Shown: positions 10,606-23,333, counted from the first letter of the stretch. The stretch is 64,000 nucleotides of DNA from Theodoxus fluviatilis (GCA_034096865.1 JAWQFJ010018364.1:65001-129000); one strand, 5' to 3'. The notes: generated by a model not told the origin, from the letters alone. Program-made: numbers and translations.

Positions 10606-11720
10606 CGCAATTAGAGGCGAATAATTTAGGAAACGACTTCTCTTGCTTTCACTCTTACCAGTTCCGTCTTACCAGTTTGTGAGTTTCGTGATCAACGGCC
10701 TTAAAGTGCCAACAATGGATAGATGGAGGAGGGAGGAATGGAGTGTCAGGGTCTAACAGCTCTTTAGGCTATAAAAAGTCTTAACTTAAATTAGTAATAT
10801 TTTGCTCAACCATGTTTATTCGTAAACATTCTGAGATAATAGGACATGAAAATAGGTTCAGGGATGAATATAGAGAAAAATAATCAAAGGATAATAAATC
10901 CCTCAAAAATAATAAAAATGATATTTTGACAAACTTATCAAGCTTGATATCTGACAATTTTCCAAAAGACTGCTCGACCTCTTTTTAGTAAATACGCGTC
11001 TGGCTTGTCCCACTACACCAAAATGTGCCGCATGGTGAACCTGCACTTGCAGGTACGGCACTCGAGGGGGGAAGGGGGAGGGGGAAGGAAGGTTGTCACT
11101 TGCCCCATATTATAGAAGTCATCTGTTCCATGTATACTCAGTCGTCCCATTTGGCCAGTTTGGTGGCCGTAAAACACTATTCGTCACAATCATTGGTCCC
11201 TGCCTCTCTGTTTTAATGTCCACGATGACTTGCAAATTTCAAACTTGTTTTCGGGAAACCAATGATTTCTTGTTCACTTCCAGGTCAAGAAGCTAGCGTA
11301 AGTGACCAGACGCCAAAACAAAAACCCTACCGACTAGGCCCGTACCCATGGTCTTGTGAAAGAGATGCGGGCCCGACCTACTGCGTTTTAATATAAATTG
11401 TTTTAATGCACTCACATGACCTGAAAGTATACCACCTGAGTGCTGACCGCTTTACCACACGCCAGATTACATTTATAGCGCAGTGGGTTTGCATCCGACC
11501 TTTCGACGTCGGACGATATTCACGAATATCGCCATGATAAACTATTGATGCGAGTGATGGCGATTTGTCCACAGATCCGTCAACAGCCGAATGTTTGTTA
11601 AACTTGCATTAGACTCTGATAATAAAAGTTCAAAGGCAGCTGCAGGTCAGAACATATGACATTCATTATTCATCTCGTATGCGAGAAAACAACAGAAGTC
11701 TCCTTTTCACATTTCAAGCG
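10606..11720. other. Gene-free stretch
   Basis: No protein-like frame. Small palindromes occur at 11514-11531 (CGATATTC-AC-GAATATCG) and about 11497-11516 (TCCGAC...GTCGGA). A minus-strand 'gtggtaaagcggtcagcac' near 11440 resembles a tRNA A-box, but no B-box follows. Confidence 0.4.
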
Positions 11721-11726
11721 TTTATT
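11721..11726 (-). terminator. Candidate poly(A) signal on the minus strand
   Basis: AATAAA read on the minus strand, followed in transcript direction by a U/G-rich stretch (tgttgttttct). It is notable only because the next 3 kb upstream in transcript sense (11.73-14.8 kb) is unusually free of microsatellites, as a long 3' untranslated region would be. AATAAA is common by chance. Confidence 0.25.
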
Positions 11727-13307
11727 CACATTTGATAAAGGTACACAAAAAACAAATGCTAACATATTCAACAAGCAAACCAAAATCATTTTTTCGTTCA
11801 TCTTTAAAAATCAACGCAAACAAAATTGATCATTCTGGCACCATTTTGCTTTGGTTCAGGCAGTTCTTCCTGCATAGACTAGTCTAATGCATACATGGAT
11901 GACTTAAAGCAGCTTCATGCTTTACAACGTGCCACACATGGACACACATGCAAAAGCAGTTGCAAGACGGAGCCTCCATAGACATTCAACCTTGCAGCTT
12001 TTAATACATCTGCTCCAAGTAATCAAAACAACCAAACAAATCCACGCCCACTATTCTCGACGTAGTTTGAGAAGACCGCAAACCTGCTTACGTCAGACAT
12101 TACTTTCCTTTAAGGTCACGTCGACTTGTGCTTACGTCAATTCAATACAACAAAAACCATCACCACCAGGCTCTGACGAAATCGGAAGCTCACCGAGTTT
12201 GGGACCATAGAACCACTGATGCAAAGCACAAGATCAGTGAATTCTAACAGTGCCAAGTGCGAATAGGCTTCCAAATTTGCCTGCATGAGAGAAGACCCAC
12301 AACATTAAACTCACTTTGCAATTAAGGGGAAAATTCTAATTAGGCACTTCAGTGAGGCAGCAAAGATGCAAGAAGTTGTGAAAGATTAACGAGGTAGGGG
12401 GAAACATTCCAAAACGGAATGAATGAAAAAATGACGCTTGGAAAAATGACACCTTGCGGTAACAGCGGTGACATTTTCTAGCCATGCCTAATATTTATAA
12501 GCAGGTGAATAGCCCTCACGCGAAGGCGGAATTACGCAAAGTACTGCAGAGAATGGCATCCTACGAGAGAAATCCTCTTGGTGTAATAGCGTTGGATACG
12601 GTATCATCTAGACCGAAAACAATAAGTACAACGCCAACAACAAAAGACAGACTGAGGTGACAGCGTCAAAGACAAATAGGAGGGACAGCAACGATGTGAA
12701 CTCTTGTGAACTTCTCAAGTACGGGCCAACATTCGGTCAAATGTGAAGATAGATTATTAAGGCGAAGAAGTGGGCATATTTGCCAATAATTTTTCCCATT
12801 AGCAAAGAGTACCGAGTAAAATGCATTTAATGTTATCACATACACAATGCAGACAAAAACAGGGAAAAACGCTCAGTATTTTGTCAGATTTCCATATCAA
12901 AGCTTTGCAAGTCAAGCTTGTTCAAAAACAAGACGAAACTGTCGAGTAACAGGCAGGAACATGCTCATAACATTCCAATCCATACGATTTACAGTGAAGG
13001 GAGAAAGGAGGCGGTGAACGCATCCCAGGGATCCGCAAGAACTGGGAAAAGAAAAGGGGGAGAGGGGGAGGGGGGGGGTGTTCTTTGATTCAGCTAATCC
13101 ATAAAGCCAGCCCCCCTTGAAGTCTGGAAAGCTTTGTTCCTCCTGGACTTCTTTGTTAGCTGTGCGAAGCTTGGACGCCCAGCATCAAGGGCTCTGATCA
13201 GGCTATCCGATTAACGCCTAATAGGCTTAGCGCCGACAGGGGCGGGGGAGGAGCTCCATGGGCTGCGGCAGAGAGGTCACCCCAGAGTCCACCAAATAAC
13301 TTTGGCA
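11727..13307 (-). other. Microsatellite-poor stretch, possible minus-strand 3' UTR
   Basis: About 1.6 kb with almost no simple repeats, in contrast to its surroundings. One minus-strand segment (about 13107-13186) stays open for roughly 34 codons with protein-like composition (GRPSFAQLTKKSRRNKAF) and ends at TAG. It could be a terminal exon or chance. Confidence 0.25.
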
Positions 13308-13463
13308 CTATCCACCTGGAACCCACTCGCTCCAGACGTCTGGTGCCAGAGTTGGGTGATTTTCCGAGACCTCTGCAAGACGCCGGTCCTCATAGTGCTT
13401 CATCATTGCAGTGCTTACGTCGATAATAGTCAACAGATTATTTTCCACAGGAAGATTAGCCAT
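13308..13463 (-). CDS. Short minus-strand open frame, possible terminal-region exon
   Basis: ATG at 13461-13463, stop TAG at 13308-13310, 51 codons, containing MMKHYEDRRLAEVSENHP and PDVWSEWVPGG. Composition is protein-like and a donor-like CCAG|GTGGAT overlaps the end, so the frame could instead splice onward to the segment near 13186. An in-frame TAA lies directly before the ATG and no strong acceptor is visible. No family is recognised. Confidence 0.22.
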   Translation of the reverse strand: MANLPVENNLLTIIDVSTAMMKHYEDRRLAEVSENHPTLAPDVWSEWVPGG

Positions 13464-15060
13464 TTAATCCAAAACTGAACAATCGACCAAATACTTTACT
13501 TTGTCATATCCATACTCAATATTCATTCAGATTCATTCAAACATGTGCAACTGATCATAATGAAACTAAGGAGAAAACTTTAGTATAAACGAGACACGGC
13601 AAATCAGTGTACTACAGTAACAAGGCAGGATACTAGTGCAGTAGTAGTGCAATTCTAGCGGCATGTAAAGGACACAAACCGAGAAGTATTCTGGGTGACA
13701 GAAAAACCTCAATGCAGCAAAACCTTCAAGAACTCGCGCAGTCTCCCGCGAGAATAACCTCTGATCTCAGACGGCAAACCAGAACCAACCAGACAGAAAA
13801 CTTACCACCTCCGAGATGACAGGTGTCACCGCAACCACGCCCATTGGACCCAGGCTGCTTCACTGGAAGTGTCATCCCTAGTCCCAGTACACACTACAAG
13901 TTCACCAACGAGGCAATGAAACGCCAGGGCGCGGTGACCCACAGCCCGCAGACAGTCCCAACCTTCAGTTGATCTGAGCAGGTCATCAGGGGGAAACTAG
14001 GAAGACTACAGGACCTAGCACTCACCACGACCATCTGGCTCACATGTTCTGACTCGAGCGATCAACATCTCCCCAGCATTTAGATGGATGGAGATCTATA
14101 TACAGCACATCAGCCATTGCTGGCCCAACATTCAGAGACGTAGTCAAAATGCAAAGGAAAGCTGACGCATCAGAATCCATGCTGACGTTTCCGTTTACAT
14201 CTAACTACAGATCACGCTGCACTTGCAATCCTAAAGCAACACGAACGTCAAATCATGAGCAAAGAAGCACTCGAACGGAGAAAAGCCAACGGTGACCACG
14301 GGAGACGACGGATTCGATACATGGAGGTTTCCTTGTAGTATCATCAAAGTAGACAGCAGATTCGTCTCGACGACACAACCCACATTCCTGTATGACACTC
14401 TAATTTCTTTGCTTTTCTCAGCAGCAAAAGAAATTTAAGTGCCATTCAGGAACACGAGAACGATGCGCATTGTCACGATGGGGCTCTGACAAATAACAGC
14501 AACAGAAGAAGAAAAAAACCCACCTGAAAGTTTATTTTTCACTGACCTTTGATTTGACAGTTCCGTGACAGCAAGTGTTGAAAGTGATCCAACTCTGCAA
14601 CAGTCATGCAGCGCAGCAACGCAGATTTGTCGAGAAATTACAAAGGAAGCATATTCAAGCGTGGGTGACTGGTAGGAGGGTAGTTTCCACAGCAGTCCCA
14701 GGTGACACTGAAACGGTAAAATGCTGAAAGATGAGCATTCCACAGGTTTTATACTTTGATCAGGTAATCTGTGCACAACAGCAAACCCGTACAGTGCGCA
14801 CTAAATATGTGAACTGACGCTCAGTGTCACGACAGCGGAACGAAATTATCGTGCAGCGAGCAAAGCCAGTGAGTGTGCTACTTTGCTTGGATCCACGAAT
14901 TTACCGTGAGCACAGCATTCTCCGTGATAAGAATTTCCGTATAATTTTTTCTCTAAGCTACCATTTATTATGTAGTCTTGCAAGCCAACTCACTGGTTTT
15001 GCAAAACATCTCATTCCTGAAAAGATGTGTTTGTGGCGGACATTGTAAGAAATAAGACAA
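13464..15060. other. Gene-free stretch with weak splice-like words
   Basis: Minus-strand donor-like words occur at about 13806 (GTG|GTAAGT) and 14028 (GTG|GTGAGT), each after 20-30 open codons. Those frames are short enough to be chance. A 113-codon minus-strand frame (14435-14776) has no recognisable domain. Confidence 0.35.
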
Positions 15061-15078
15061 ATGTATGGTTCAGCCCAT

Positions 15079-15119
15079 CCCCCCCCCCCCCCCCCCCCCC
15101 TCTCTCTCTCTCTCTCTCT
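15079..15119. repeat. C22 homopolymer joined to (CT)n
   Basis: Twenty-two C residues run directly into nine TC units. On the minus strand this is the (GA)n-poly(G) junction also seen at 21708, 22360, 27596, 30897 and 39525. Confidence 0.95.
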
Positions 15120-15169
15120 AAACTTCGGGCCACTACAGCCAGGAGTAGGAAGCTATTCCGGACTTCGCG

Positions 15170-15562
15170 TTGGTGGTGGTGGTGACGATGGTGGTGGTGG
15201 TGACGATGGCTGTTGTGGTAGTGATGATGCTGATGGTGGCAGTGTTAGTAGTTGTGGTAGTTGTATTGGTTGTGATGGGGATGGCTGTAGCTGTGTTGGT
15301 GGTGATGGTGATGCCTGTAGTGGTGTTGGTGGTGATGGCCTTGGTGGCTGTGACGGGGGCGGTAATAGTGGTGATGGTGGTTGTTAATGGTGAAAGTAGT
15401 GACGGCGCTGGTGGTTACGGTGGTGGTGATGACGGTTTTGTGGCGATTGTGATAGTGGCGTTGGTGGTAGTGGCGTTGGTGGTAGTGGTGGTGGTGGTAG
15501 TGGTGGTGGTGGTAGTGGCGTTGGTGGTAGTGGTGTTGGTGGTAGTGGTGGTGGTTCAGGGA
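15170..15562. repeat. GGT-rich degenerate trinucleotide region
   Basis: About 390 bp of imperfect GGT/GAT/GTA triplets, most regular at 15457-15555 ('ggtagtggcgttggt'). Translations are Val-, Gly- or Pro-rich and are not evidence of a gene. Confidence 0.9.
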
Positions 15563-15948
15563 GGTGCATAAATTTTAAGGTGGTGCGCTGAATGATTTCC
15601 TTGGTGGACTCGACGACAGACGAAGATTCGAGAACCAGAAGACAGATTCTGTGTGGGCCTGAGATGCTAATGCTGACGGTAGCTGTAGCAATATATGTAA
15701 GTTGCGGTAAAAGAGCACAACTTATGGCATAAGCAGTACTGATAATAGCCGACGCAATGGTTTATACAGCAGCAGCAGTAGTAGAGCAGAGGAAGGAACA
15801 GTAGCAGTCGCTGGACACGTCAGGCTGCAGTAGTAAATGTAGCGATGGAAACAGTAGTGACGCATTAAGATGATTCACAGATGTAACGAAAGCGGCGATG
15901 GTGGAATAAGAAATACCACAAGTCAGGGATGGTATGCCAACACTATCA

Positions 15949-15961
15949 ACAGCAGCAGCAA

Positions 15962-16037
<76 letters not shown>
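15949..16037. repeat. (CAG)n trinucleotide repeat
   Basis: About 28 CAG triplets with two CAA interruptions early in the run, flanked by CGG and GTAG triplets. Confidence 0.96.
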
Positions 16038-16038
<1 letters not shown>

Positions 16039-16211
16039 GCGGTAGCAGCCGTGGTGGAAACAGCAATACATGTGCTAGAAATTGAAGTGATGGAGTATCA
16101 ACATCACTAACAGCAGCAGGAGTGCTGAACGAGAAGGAAGTAATACAGGCAACAGAAGATGAAGCGAAGGTGGCTCCGCTGGTTGTGGGGGGCAAAGACC
16201 TTGTGACGGGC

Positions 16212-16667
16212 GACAGCGTAACGTGTACTGACAGGCACACAGGTAAGAAGGGTAGCGTAACGTGTACTGACAGGCACACAGGTAAGAAGGGTAGCGTAAC
16301 GTGTACTGACAGGCACACAGGTAAGAAGGGTAGCGTAACGTGTACTGACAGGCACACAGGTAAGGGTAGCGTAACGTGTACTGACAGGCACACAGGTAAG
16401 AATGGTAGCGTAACGTGTACTGACAGGCACACAGGTAAGGGTAGCGTAACGTGTACTGACAGGCACACAGGTAAGGGTAGCGTAACGTGTACTGACAGGC
16501 ACACAGGTAAGAATGGTAGCGTAACGTGTACTGACAGGCACACAGGTAAGGGTAGCGTAACGTGTACTGACAGGCACACAGGTAAGAAGGGTAGCGTAAC
16601 GTGTACTGACAGGCACACAGGTAAGAAGGGTAGCGTAACGTGTACTGACAGGCACACAGGTAAGAAT
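16212..16667 (+). repeat. Minisatellite: 12 units of 36/39 bp, each with a consensus splice donor
   Basis: Twelve head-to-tail units start at 16212, 16251, 16290, 16329, 16365, 16404, 16440, 16476, 16515, 16551, 16590 and 16629. The 36-bp core is identical in all but the first few bases of unit 1. A 3-bp linker follows (AAG, AAT or absent), in the order AAG, AAG, AAG, none, AAT, none, none, AAT, none, AAG, AAG, AAT. Each core ends CACACAGGTAAG, containing CAG|GTAAG. Because 36 and 39 are multiples of three, three frames stay open through the array; the plus frame repeats GSVTCTDRHTGK(K/N) within a 237-codon frame (16122-16835). No signal, domain or family supports a real protein. Confidence 0.95.
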
Positions 16668-16940
16668 GGTAGTCTCATTCACACCTATCCACCCTTGACT
16701 CGCACTACACCACCATCGAGCAACTTACCCCTTGTTTCCTTTTGGCCGACGCTGTTTCTTCAACAGAAGAGTCCAGAAAGAAAGGCGGTTGTCTCTGAAC
16801 ACAGCATGCCCATTCGCCGCCCCTACACGATCTAAGCGTTGTGCCTTCAGGCTGAGAAGCTAGAGTGTCATAGCACCTTGTTGTTTCAGTGCAACCCTGC
16901 ACCCAAGGTAAACAGTTTGGGCGAGGCAGGTGGAAAGAGG

Positions 16941-17836
16941 AACAAGAAGGGCAAAGCCCATACGACTCACATGCTTGACCTTGACCTTTATATGACCTTG
17001 ACCTTCAGGTGACCTTCAAGGTCAAGGTCAAACAACTAAACCTACCAATGACATCATACACTAAGAAATGCTTTACACATTTTTCCTATCAAAATACATG
17101 TGACCTTGACCCAAGGTCAATGTCATCCAAGGTCATGCAACACAAAGCTGTTAATTCAAGACATAGGAAGCACAATGGTGCTTATTGGCACTTTCTACCA
17201 TGAGATATGGTCATTTTAGTGGTTCACTACCCCATTTTGGTCACATTTCATAAGGGTCAAAGTGACCTTGACCTTGATGATATGTGACCAAATGTGTCTC
17301 ATGATGAAAGTATAACATGTGCCCCACATAATTAATAAGTTTGAAACAGTTATCTTCCATAGTTCAGGGTCAAGGTCACTTCAAAATATGTATACAATCC
17401 AACTTTGAAGAGCTCCTGTGACCTTGACCTTGAAGCAAGGTCAACCAAACTGGTATCAAAAGATAGGGCTTACTTTGCCCTATATACCATATATAGGTCA
17501 GGTATCCAATCTCAAAAACTTCAGAGAAAATTGAGAAAATGTGAAAAATGACTGTTTTTTAGACAACATTTATGGCCCCTGCGACCTTGACCTTGAAGCA
17601 AGATCAAGTCACTATGTACGTTTTTTGAGGCCTTGTCATCATACACCATCATGCCAAATTGGGTGTTGATAGACTTAATAGTCTCCGAGAAAAATCCAAC
17701 GTTAAAGTTTTTCACGGACGCCCGGACGCCCGGACGCCCGGACACCCGGACGCCCGGACGCCCGGACGCCCGGACGCCCGGACGGACGACACGGGTGAGT
17801 ACATAGACTCACTTTTGCTTCGCATGTGAGTCAAAA
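16941..17836 (+). mobile_element. TGACCTTGA element, copy C (full length)
   Basis: Nearly identical to copies A and D, with the same hairpin start and the same GCATGTGAGTCAAAAA end. The tandem segment (17714-17788) is here an 8-bp CGGACGCC repeat. At least ten extended nuclear-receptor half-sites are visible. No target duplication is evident. Confidence 0.8.
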
Positions 17837-18009
17837 AACCACTAAGTGTCATATCCATCACAACCCTCGCCCTCACCCCAACCACCTCCGTCTCCGCCGC
17901 TCTTGAGAACGGAAAGATTTCGCTCGAGATCTAGCTCTCGGTTTTATACCGAGCCACTCCGCAGGATGAATTTGCTGCGGATGCGGTTACGATGGTTTGA
18001 GCGCGCCAT

Positions 18010-18524
18010 AGGCTTGTTCAGGAGTACTCAGCGCTGCATGAGCGCTTCATGTTGGCAATTGAGCGCTCTTTGCCACTCCTGAACGCCTAAGATGTAGTGC
18101 AGCGCTTCACTTGTTAAAGGGGAGGTAAATCTTCTGCGCCCCATGTTGTGTTGATAGACGCAAAGAAAGTATTTTCTTTGCCACAGACATCGTTTATGCA
18201 CGTTTACATGTATTATGCATGAATAAAATCCACTACTGTGTCATCCTTACTAGCCATTACTTGCACATACAGAGCGCTTGGGGCAAATAAAGCCCGTTCC
18301 AGTCCCAAAATGATGTTTCTGAGGGTTATTTTACGCGTCGACGGCCAATGCGGGATCGAAGACGCCATTTTGAAATGATGCAAAATCATTCTGCACCATC
18401 TCGGATCGGTGATGCAGAGCGCTGCTCAGCGCTGAGTGAAGCACGCCCCAAATTGGCCGTTCAGGAGTGAATCACATGCAGCGCTGAGCAGCGCTTTGAA
18501 TCGCTGCGCGTCCTGAACAAGCCT
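18010..18524. mobile_element. 515-bp TIR element rich in AGCGCT palindromes
   Basis: AGGCTTGTTCAGGA (18010-18023) is exactly inverted at 18511-18524. A second inverted pair, TTCAGGAGT and ACTCCTGAA (18016-18024 and 18074-18082), and a third TTCAGGAGT near 18460 lie inside. The palindrome AGCGCT occurs about nine times, clustered at both ends. No transposase frame and no obvious target duplication were found. Confidence 0.65.
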
Positions 18525-19135
18525 CTTGTTACGCAGGGAGGCTGACACATCGCGTGCAGGCAGCAGTGAGACAACGCAGATTTGCGGATCCTTGAGCGGA
18601 GCTGTTTGTAGAAGATTGGGGTCCAGTTATAGCTCGGTCTTCGTAGGAGACGGCATAATTGTCAAAGCAAATTGGGGATCGCTGTGATGGGTCTGCCAAA
18701 GGAATGGACGACGGCTTCTCCCGAGAGAGCGAGGGTTGAGGTAAGCTCCAAAAATCCCCAGCGCGGATCAGTGAAATGCGCGTTCCGGATAAACCTTCTA
18801 TTCCCGTGGATCTGGGTGTAACCATCGGTAAATATGCAAGTCAAAAGTTGATCGAGGCTATTCTGAGCCTCTATATCTGGAAAGAGATAAATATCATTTG
18901 TCTCCCAAAGTGGAGAATATGCTGTTTACAATATATGTTCCCTTTTCAGTTGCCCGCTATAACTACGACTGCTGCGCCCTCCTTTACGTGAGTACATGCA
19001 TGTATGTATATTTTTGTATCAATGTGTGTGCGTGTGTGTATGTGTGTGCGCGCACGCAGATGTGTTTGTGTGTATGTGTATGCATATACTCGCAAGTGTG
19101 CATAATTGTACATGGGGTTCTAGGTGAAAACATGC
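18525..19135. other. Gene-free stretch, one donor-like word
   Basis: A plus-strand donor (GTTGAG|GTAAGC, about 18741-18752) follows about 35 open codons containing LGIAVMGLPKEW. No convincing acceptor precedes it, so I do not call an exon. GT/GC-alternating words begin near 19020. Confidence 0.3.
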
Positions 19136-19256
19136 AGGCGCAAGTTTTTTTCCTTCTCTCTCTCTCTCTCCGTTCTTCTCTCTCTCCGTATGCAGGCGCA
19201 AGTTTTTTCCTTCTCTCTCTCCCTCTCTCCATTCTCTCTCCGTTCTTCTCTCTCTC

Positions 19257-19293
<37 letters not shown>

Positions 19294-19344
19294 TTCGCGT
19301 TCTCTCTCTCATTTTCTCTCTCCCTCTGTGTTTCTATCACACTC

Positions 19345-19402
<58 letters not shown>

Positions 19403-19549
19403 TTCTGTCTCTCCCTCTGTGTTTCTATCACACTCCGTTCACTTTCGCTCTCTCTCTCTCTATTTGCTTTTTGTCTGTCTGTCTCTCTCTCTCTCTTCCC
19501 CCCCCCTCTCTCTCTCCGTTCGCCTTCCCTTTTTCTCTCTCTCCGTTTG

Positions 19550-19585
<36 letters not shown>

Positions 19586-19592
19586 CGCGCGC
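19136..19592. repeat. CT-rich region with internal duplications, ending in (GC)n
   Basis: Imperfect (CT)n with two visible duplications: 'atgcaggcgcaagtttttt' (near 19132 and 19192) and 'gtgtttctatcacactcc' (near 19328 and 19420). It ends with eleven GC units (19571-19592). Very long open frames here are repeat translations. Confidence 0.93.
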
Positions 19593-20127
19593 CTTCCCCC
19601 CTTCCGAAACAAGAGGGAGCGGCACAAGGAAAGAGGAGACACCGGAAATACCAGAACACACCCAAGTCTATACACTCCAGTGCCTACAGCCTAGCCGGAC
19701 AGCTTTGGGGCGTACATGGAGCTTCCTTCATCTGCGCCTCTGACCCATGACCAGCCAGGGTGAAGGGCGGAGGGATGGAGGAGAGCGGAAGGAGAGGCGG
19801 TAGGTAGTTGAGAAGGAGGCAGGAAGAAGGGGGGGAAGGGGGAGTCGAGCAGGGAGCGATAAGAGACTTGAAACACAATGATTTCTGGAGAGATTGGAGA
19901 AGCAGAAAAAATGTGCGAGGGTGAGAAGAGAAGCCCGATACATAGGTACACTTAATCACCCCTGGAAATGGCTTCACCTGGAGCCAGAGCGAAGACCTTG
20001 ACACAGAAATGTTGGTGAGGTCAGCAGGAACCAGAGCTGTGCCCCACGCCCCACTGCCTGACACGCTGTCGGTCCCCTACATACGCAGTGAGGCCCTGCC
20101 TAGGAAAAAAAGCGCTCAGAGGCACGC

Positions 20128-20323
<196 letters not shown>

Positions 20324-20369
20324 CAGATTGACATAGACAGTCTGATAGGCAGACATATACACACACAGG

Positions 20370-20750
<381 letters not shown>

Positions 20751-21029
20751 TTGAAGTATAAGACATGAGAGACTCTCAGAAAAGTGCATGTGGATGAAAA
20801 GAGGAAAAGGGCAATGGCATATACAAGGATAGAGAGGAGGAACTGACAGGCATACGGCTGATGAATGAGAGGAGGGGCGGAGGGCGGGTGGTAGGTTTGG
20901 GGTGGAGGTGGGGGTGAAAAAAGGGTGTGGAGGGGATTAAAAGAGGGCAAGAACACATAGAGGTGTCTCTGCAAATCTGGGTCAAGGCGAAGCAATGCTG
21001 AGGGAACGGAACGATTTTCACAGAGTCGT

Positions 21030-21280
21030 TACTCCGTTATCAGCAACTTTAATTTCCGCCTGGACAGTTTGGGACTAGCCTATTTTGAACGTGGAAAGAG
21101 CGAAGAGGGAGGAAGCTGTCCACCCTAAAACCCACCTGAATGCGTTCGTTGGGCCAGTAATAGATTCATCAACTCACAGAGGCGTCACCACCTGCAATCC
21201 CCAAGGGGCAATGTCAGGCTGAGACAATATTGCTAATCTACTTACAAGGACAATCTACCTGGAGCGACGCCATCGGACCA
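21030..21280 (+). repeat. Diverged dispersed repeat, copy 1
   Basis: Shares ordered words with 23590-23790: 'tttccgcc', 'caccacctgc', 'atcccc', and an 'a.gac.at..t..taatct.ctt' pattern before 'acaatctacc/gcaacctatc'. Best read as an old local duplication or a dispersed repeat. Confidence 0.4.
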
Positions 21281-21707
21281 CGAGAAAATTTTTATCAAGA
21301 GGTGGTTTGCCAGGAATACTGTATTCCATGTAACTGAAAACCAAAATCCGTCTGGAAATGCTGGCCCACTGAACAACCTGAGAGACAGGCAAGATACATG
21401 TATTCAGATTTCTAGTGGTTCAGAAACTCATTGCTGTAAGTGTACTTAAAGCTATAATGTAAATTAAGGGATGACTCCAGTAATCTCATTTGACCAAATC
21501 TTGAACGGAAGGAAAGGACGAGATAGGAGAGAACAACACGATAGAGGGTTTCGCAACTGCGGCAACATGAGGAATAAGTCACTGGGCAGGTGTGTTAGTC
21601 TGCAGCGAAACATCAACCCTGTTTCACAAGGAACAAGTCTCCTTGACTATGTAATCAACTTGTAAAGATCAACTTACTCGCCTTCTCGTTTCGTCTTTTA
21701 CATTAAA

Positions 21708-21722
21708 GGGGGGGGGGGGGAA

Positions 21723-21799
<77 letters not shown>
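21708..21799. repeat. Poly(G)13 joined to (GA)n
   Basis: A G run (21708-21720) leads within a few bases into about 36 GA units. All-purine strand. Confidence 0.96.
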
Positions 21800-21800
<1 letters not shown>

Positions 21801-22356
21801 CACACAGAGAAAAAACACAGCGACAGATAGAGACGGGAAGTGGGGGATTGGGTTTTCATGTGTGTCAAGAGGCCGTATTAGTTTGGGAAGGTTTGATTTG
21901 ACACAAGCAGTTGACAAAGACCATCACCAGCGAGACGAAAACCAGAGGTGAGATTGATGAAAAGAGAAGGGCAATCTACACCAGTACCAAAGAACAGATT
22001 CAAACATCTGCACCCGAAATATTCAACCATCGTTCCTTGCTGCATATAACAAAATGTCCTTGCATTCCCGTGGATCCTATAGACCATTTCCACGCCAGGT
22101 GGTGCTTGGTGCACTCAAGCTGCAGGCACTGAGATGACCTCAGCATCCAGGCAGAGTGAGTGTTCTTGTTGAATGCCCTCCACTTCCAGGCATCCGACAT
22201 AGCGTGATGTCGAGAAGTCTATAGACTGTAGACGGTTTGGTGCTCAATGACATTCGCTGATGCGTCTAGGCGCTGCCTCGGAACGTTTGAGAATCGAGTT
22301 GGTTCTGAAAACAAAAATCAACACCCAGTCAGTCATATGAGGCAAATGCAGGCTTG

Positions 22357-22359
<3 letters not shown>

Positions 22360-22430
<71 letters not shown>
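22360..22430. repeat. (GA)n joined to poly(G)10
   Basis: About 30 AG units (22360-22420) run directly into ten G residues. Confidence 0.96.
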
Positions 22431-23333
22431 AGGAGGGACGGACGAACAGATGGATAGATGTAAGGACGGACAGACTCAGAAGGAAGAACGCAGAAACAAA
22501 GGACACATTCAAAAGAAGAGGGAGAGTAGATGAAGAATTTCTTTTCTCTAAGAGTCGTTTATCCCTGTCGATGGAATGCTGTTTAAATCTACAACAATTA
22601 AAACAACTTCCTTAAAGAATCCATTCACAAGAATTCACTTTACTGGAAACACTGATACGGATAAATTCATAAACATTTAACTAGAAATAATACTATAAGC
22701 AAAAACACATTTGTCTTTGCTGGGATGACGTAAAGATTAGGCCATACAACCAAGCTGAATGTTATATTTCCTAATATAAATCATACTTTGCCTTATTAGC
22801 TACACTTTCTGAACATACCACGCAGAACAATGAATTTCAAGTCGGCCTCTACAGTACACGGAAACACCCGACGTTCCCGAGCAGAACACAACTCATTGAC
22901 CGACCACCTTCCACTTCGACCATTGAAAGTTTAGAGTCGAACTAAGGCTGTCATTCTCTGAAACCTCCCAGGGCATACACACGGCTAGCTGTAGCTACAG
23001 CTAGGATTTTAATTGCAGGAAGAACCCCCATGCAGAGAGGGGGAAGCTTCTGCCAGCAAACAGTGTAATGAGCAAGGCCCGTCCCCCCCCCCCCCCTCCC
23101 TCACTGTGGAAACCACAGATAGTAGGGGACTGATGGAACTTCCCCCATACACGCTCGCCCCCTCCCAGCTCACTTGACGGCCGGCCTGGTCAGCCTTTGT
23201 CCAGGGAAAGGGGACCATGCGCGTCCTTTGTAGAAATTGTTGCCAAGTAAGCTTGCTGCCAAGACACACAATGGCACGATCTGGTGTACCAAGTCCAAGC
23301 CTGTGTTCCTGATGTGGATTGTGTGTCTCGGAA

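Noticed and set aside
14435..14776. 113-codon minus-strand frame
   Set aside because: No motif, no splice context and no codon bias; length is expected by chance in 64 kb.
15170..15571. Val/Gly-rich frames in the GGT region
   Set aside because: Trinucleotide-repeat translation; the opposite strand is open as Pro-rich.
16122..16835. 237-codon frame over the minisatellite as a CDS
   Set aside because: Open only because the unit is a multiple of three; the minus strand is equally open and no domain or splice evidence exists.
19019..19743. Long Ser/Leu-rich and Arg/Glu-rich frames
   Set aside because: Translations of CT/GA microsatellites.
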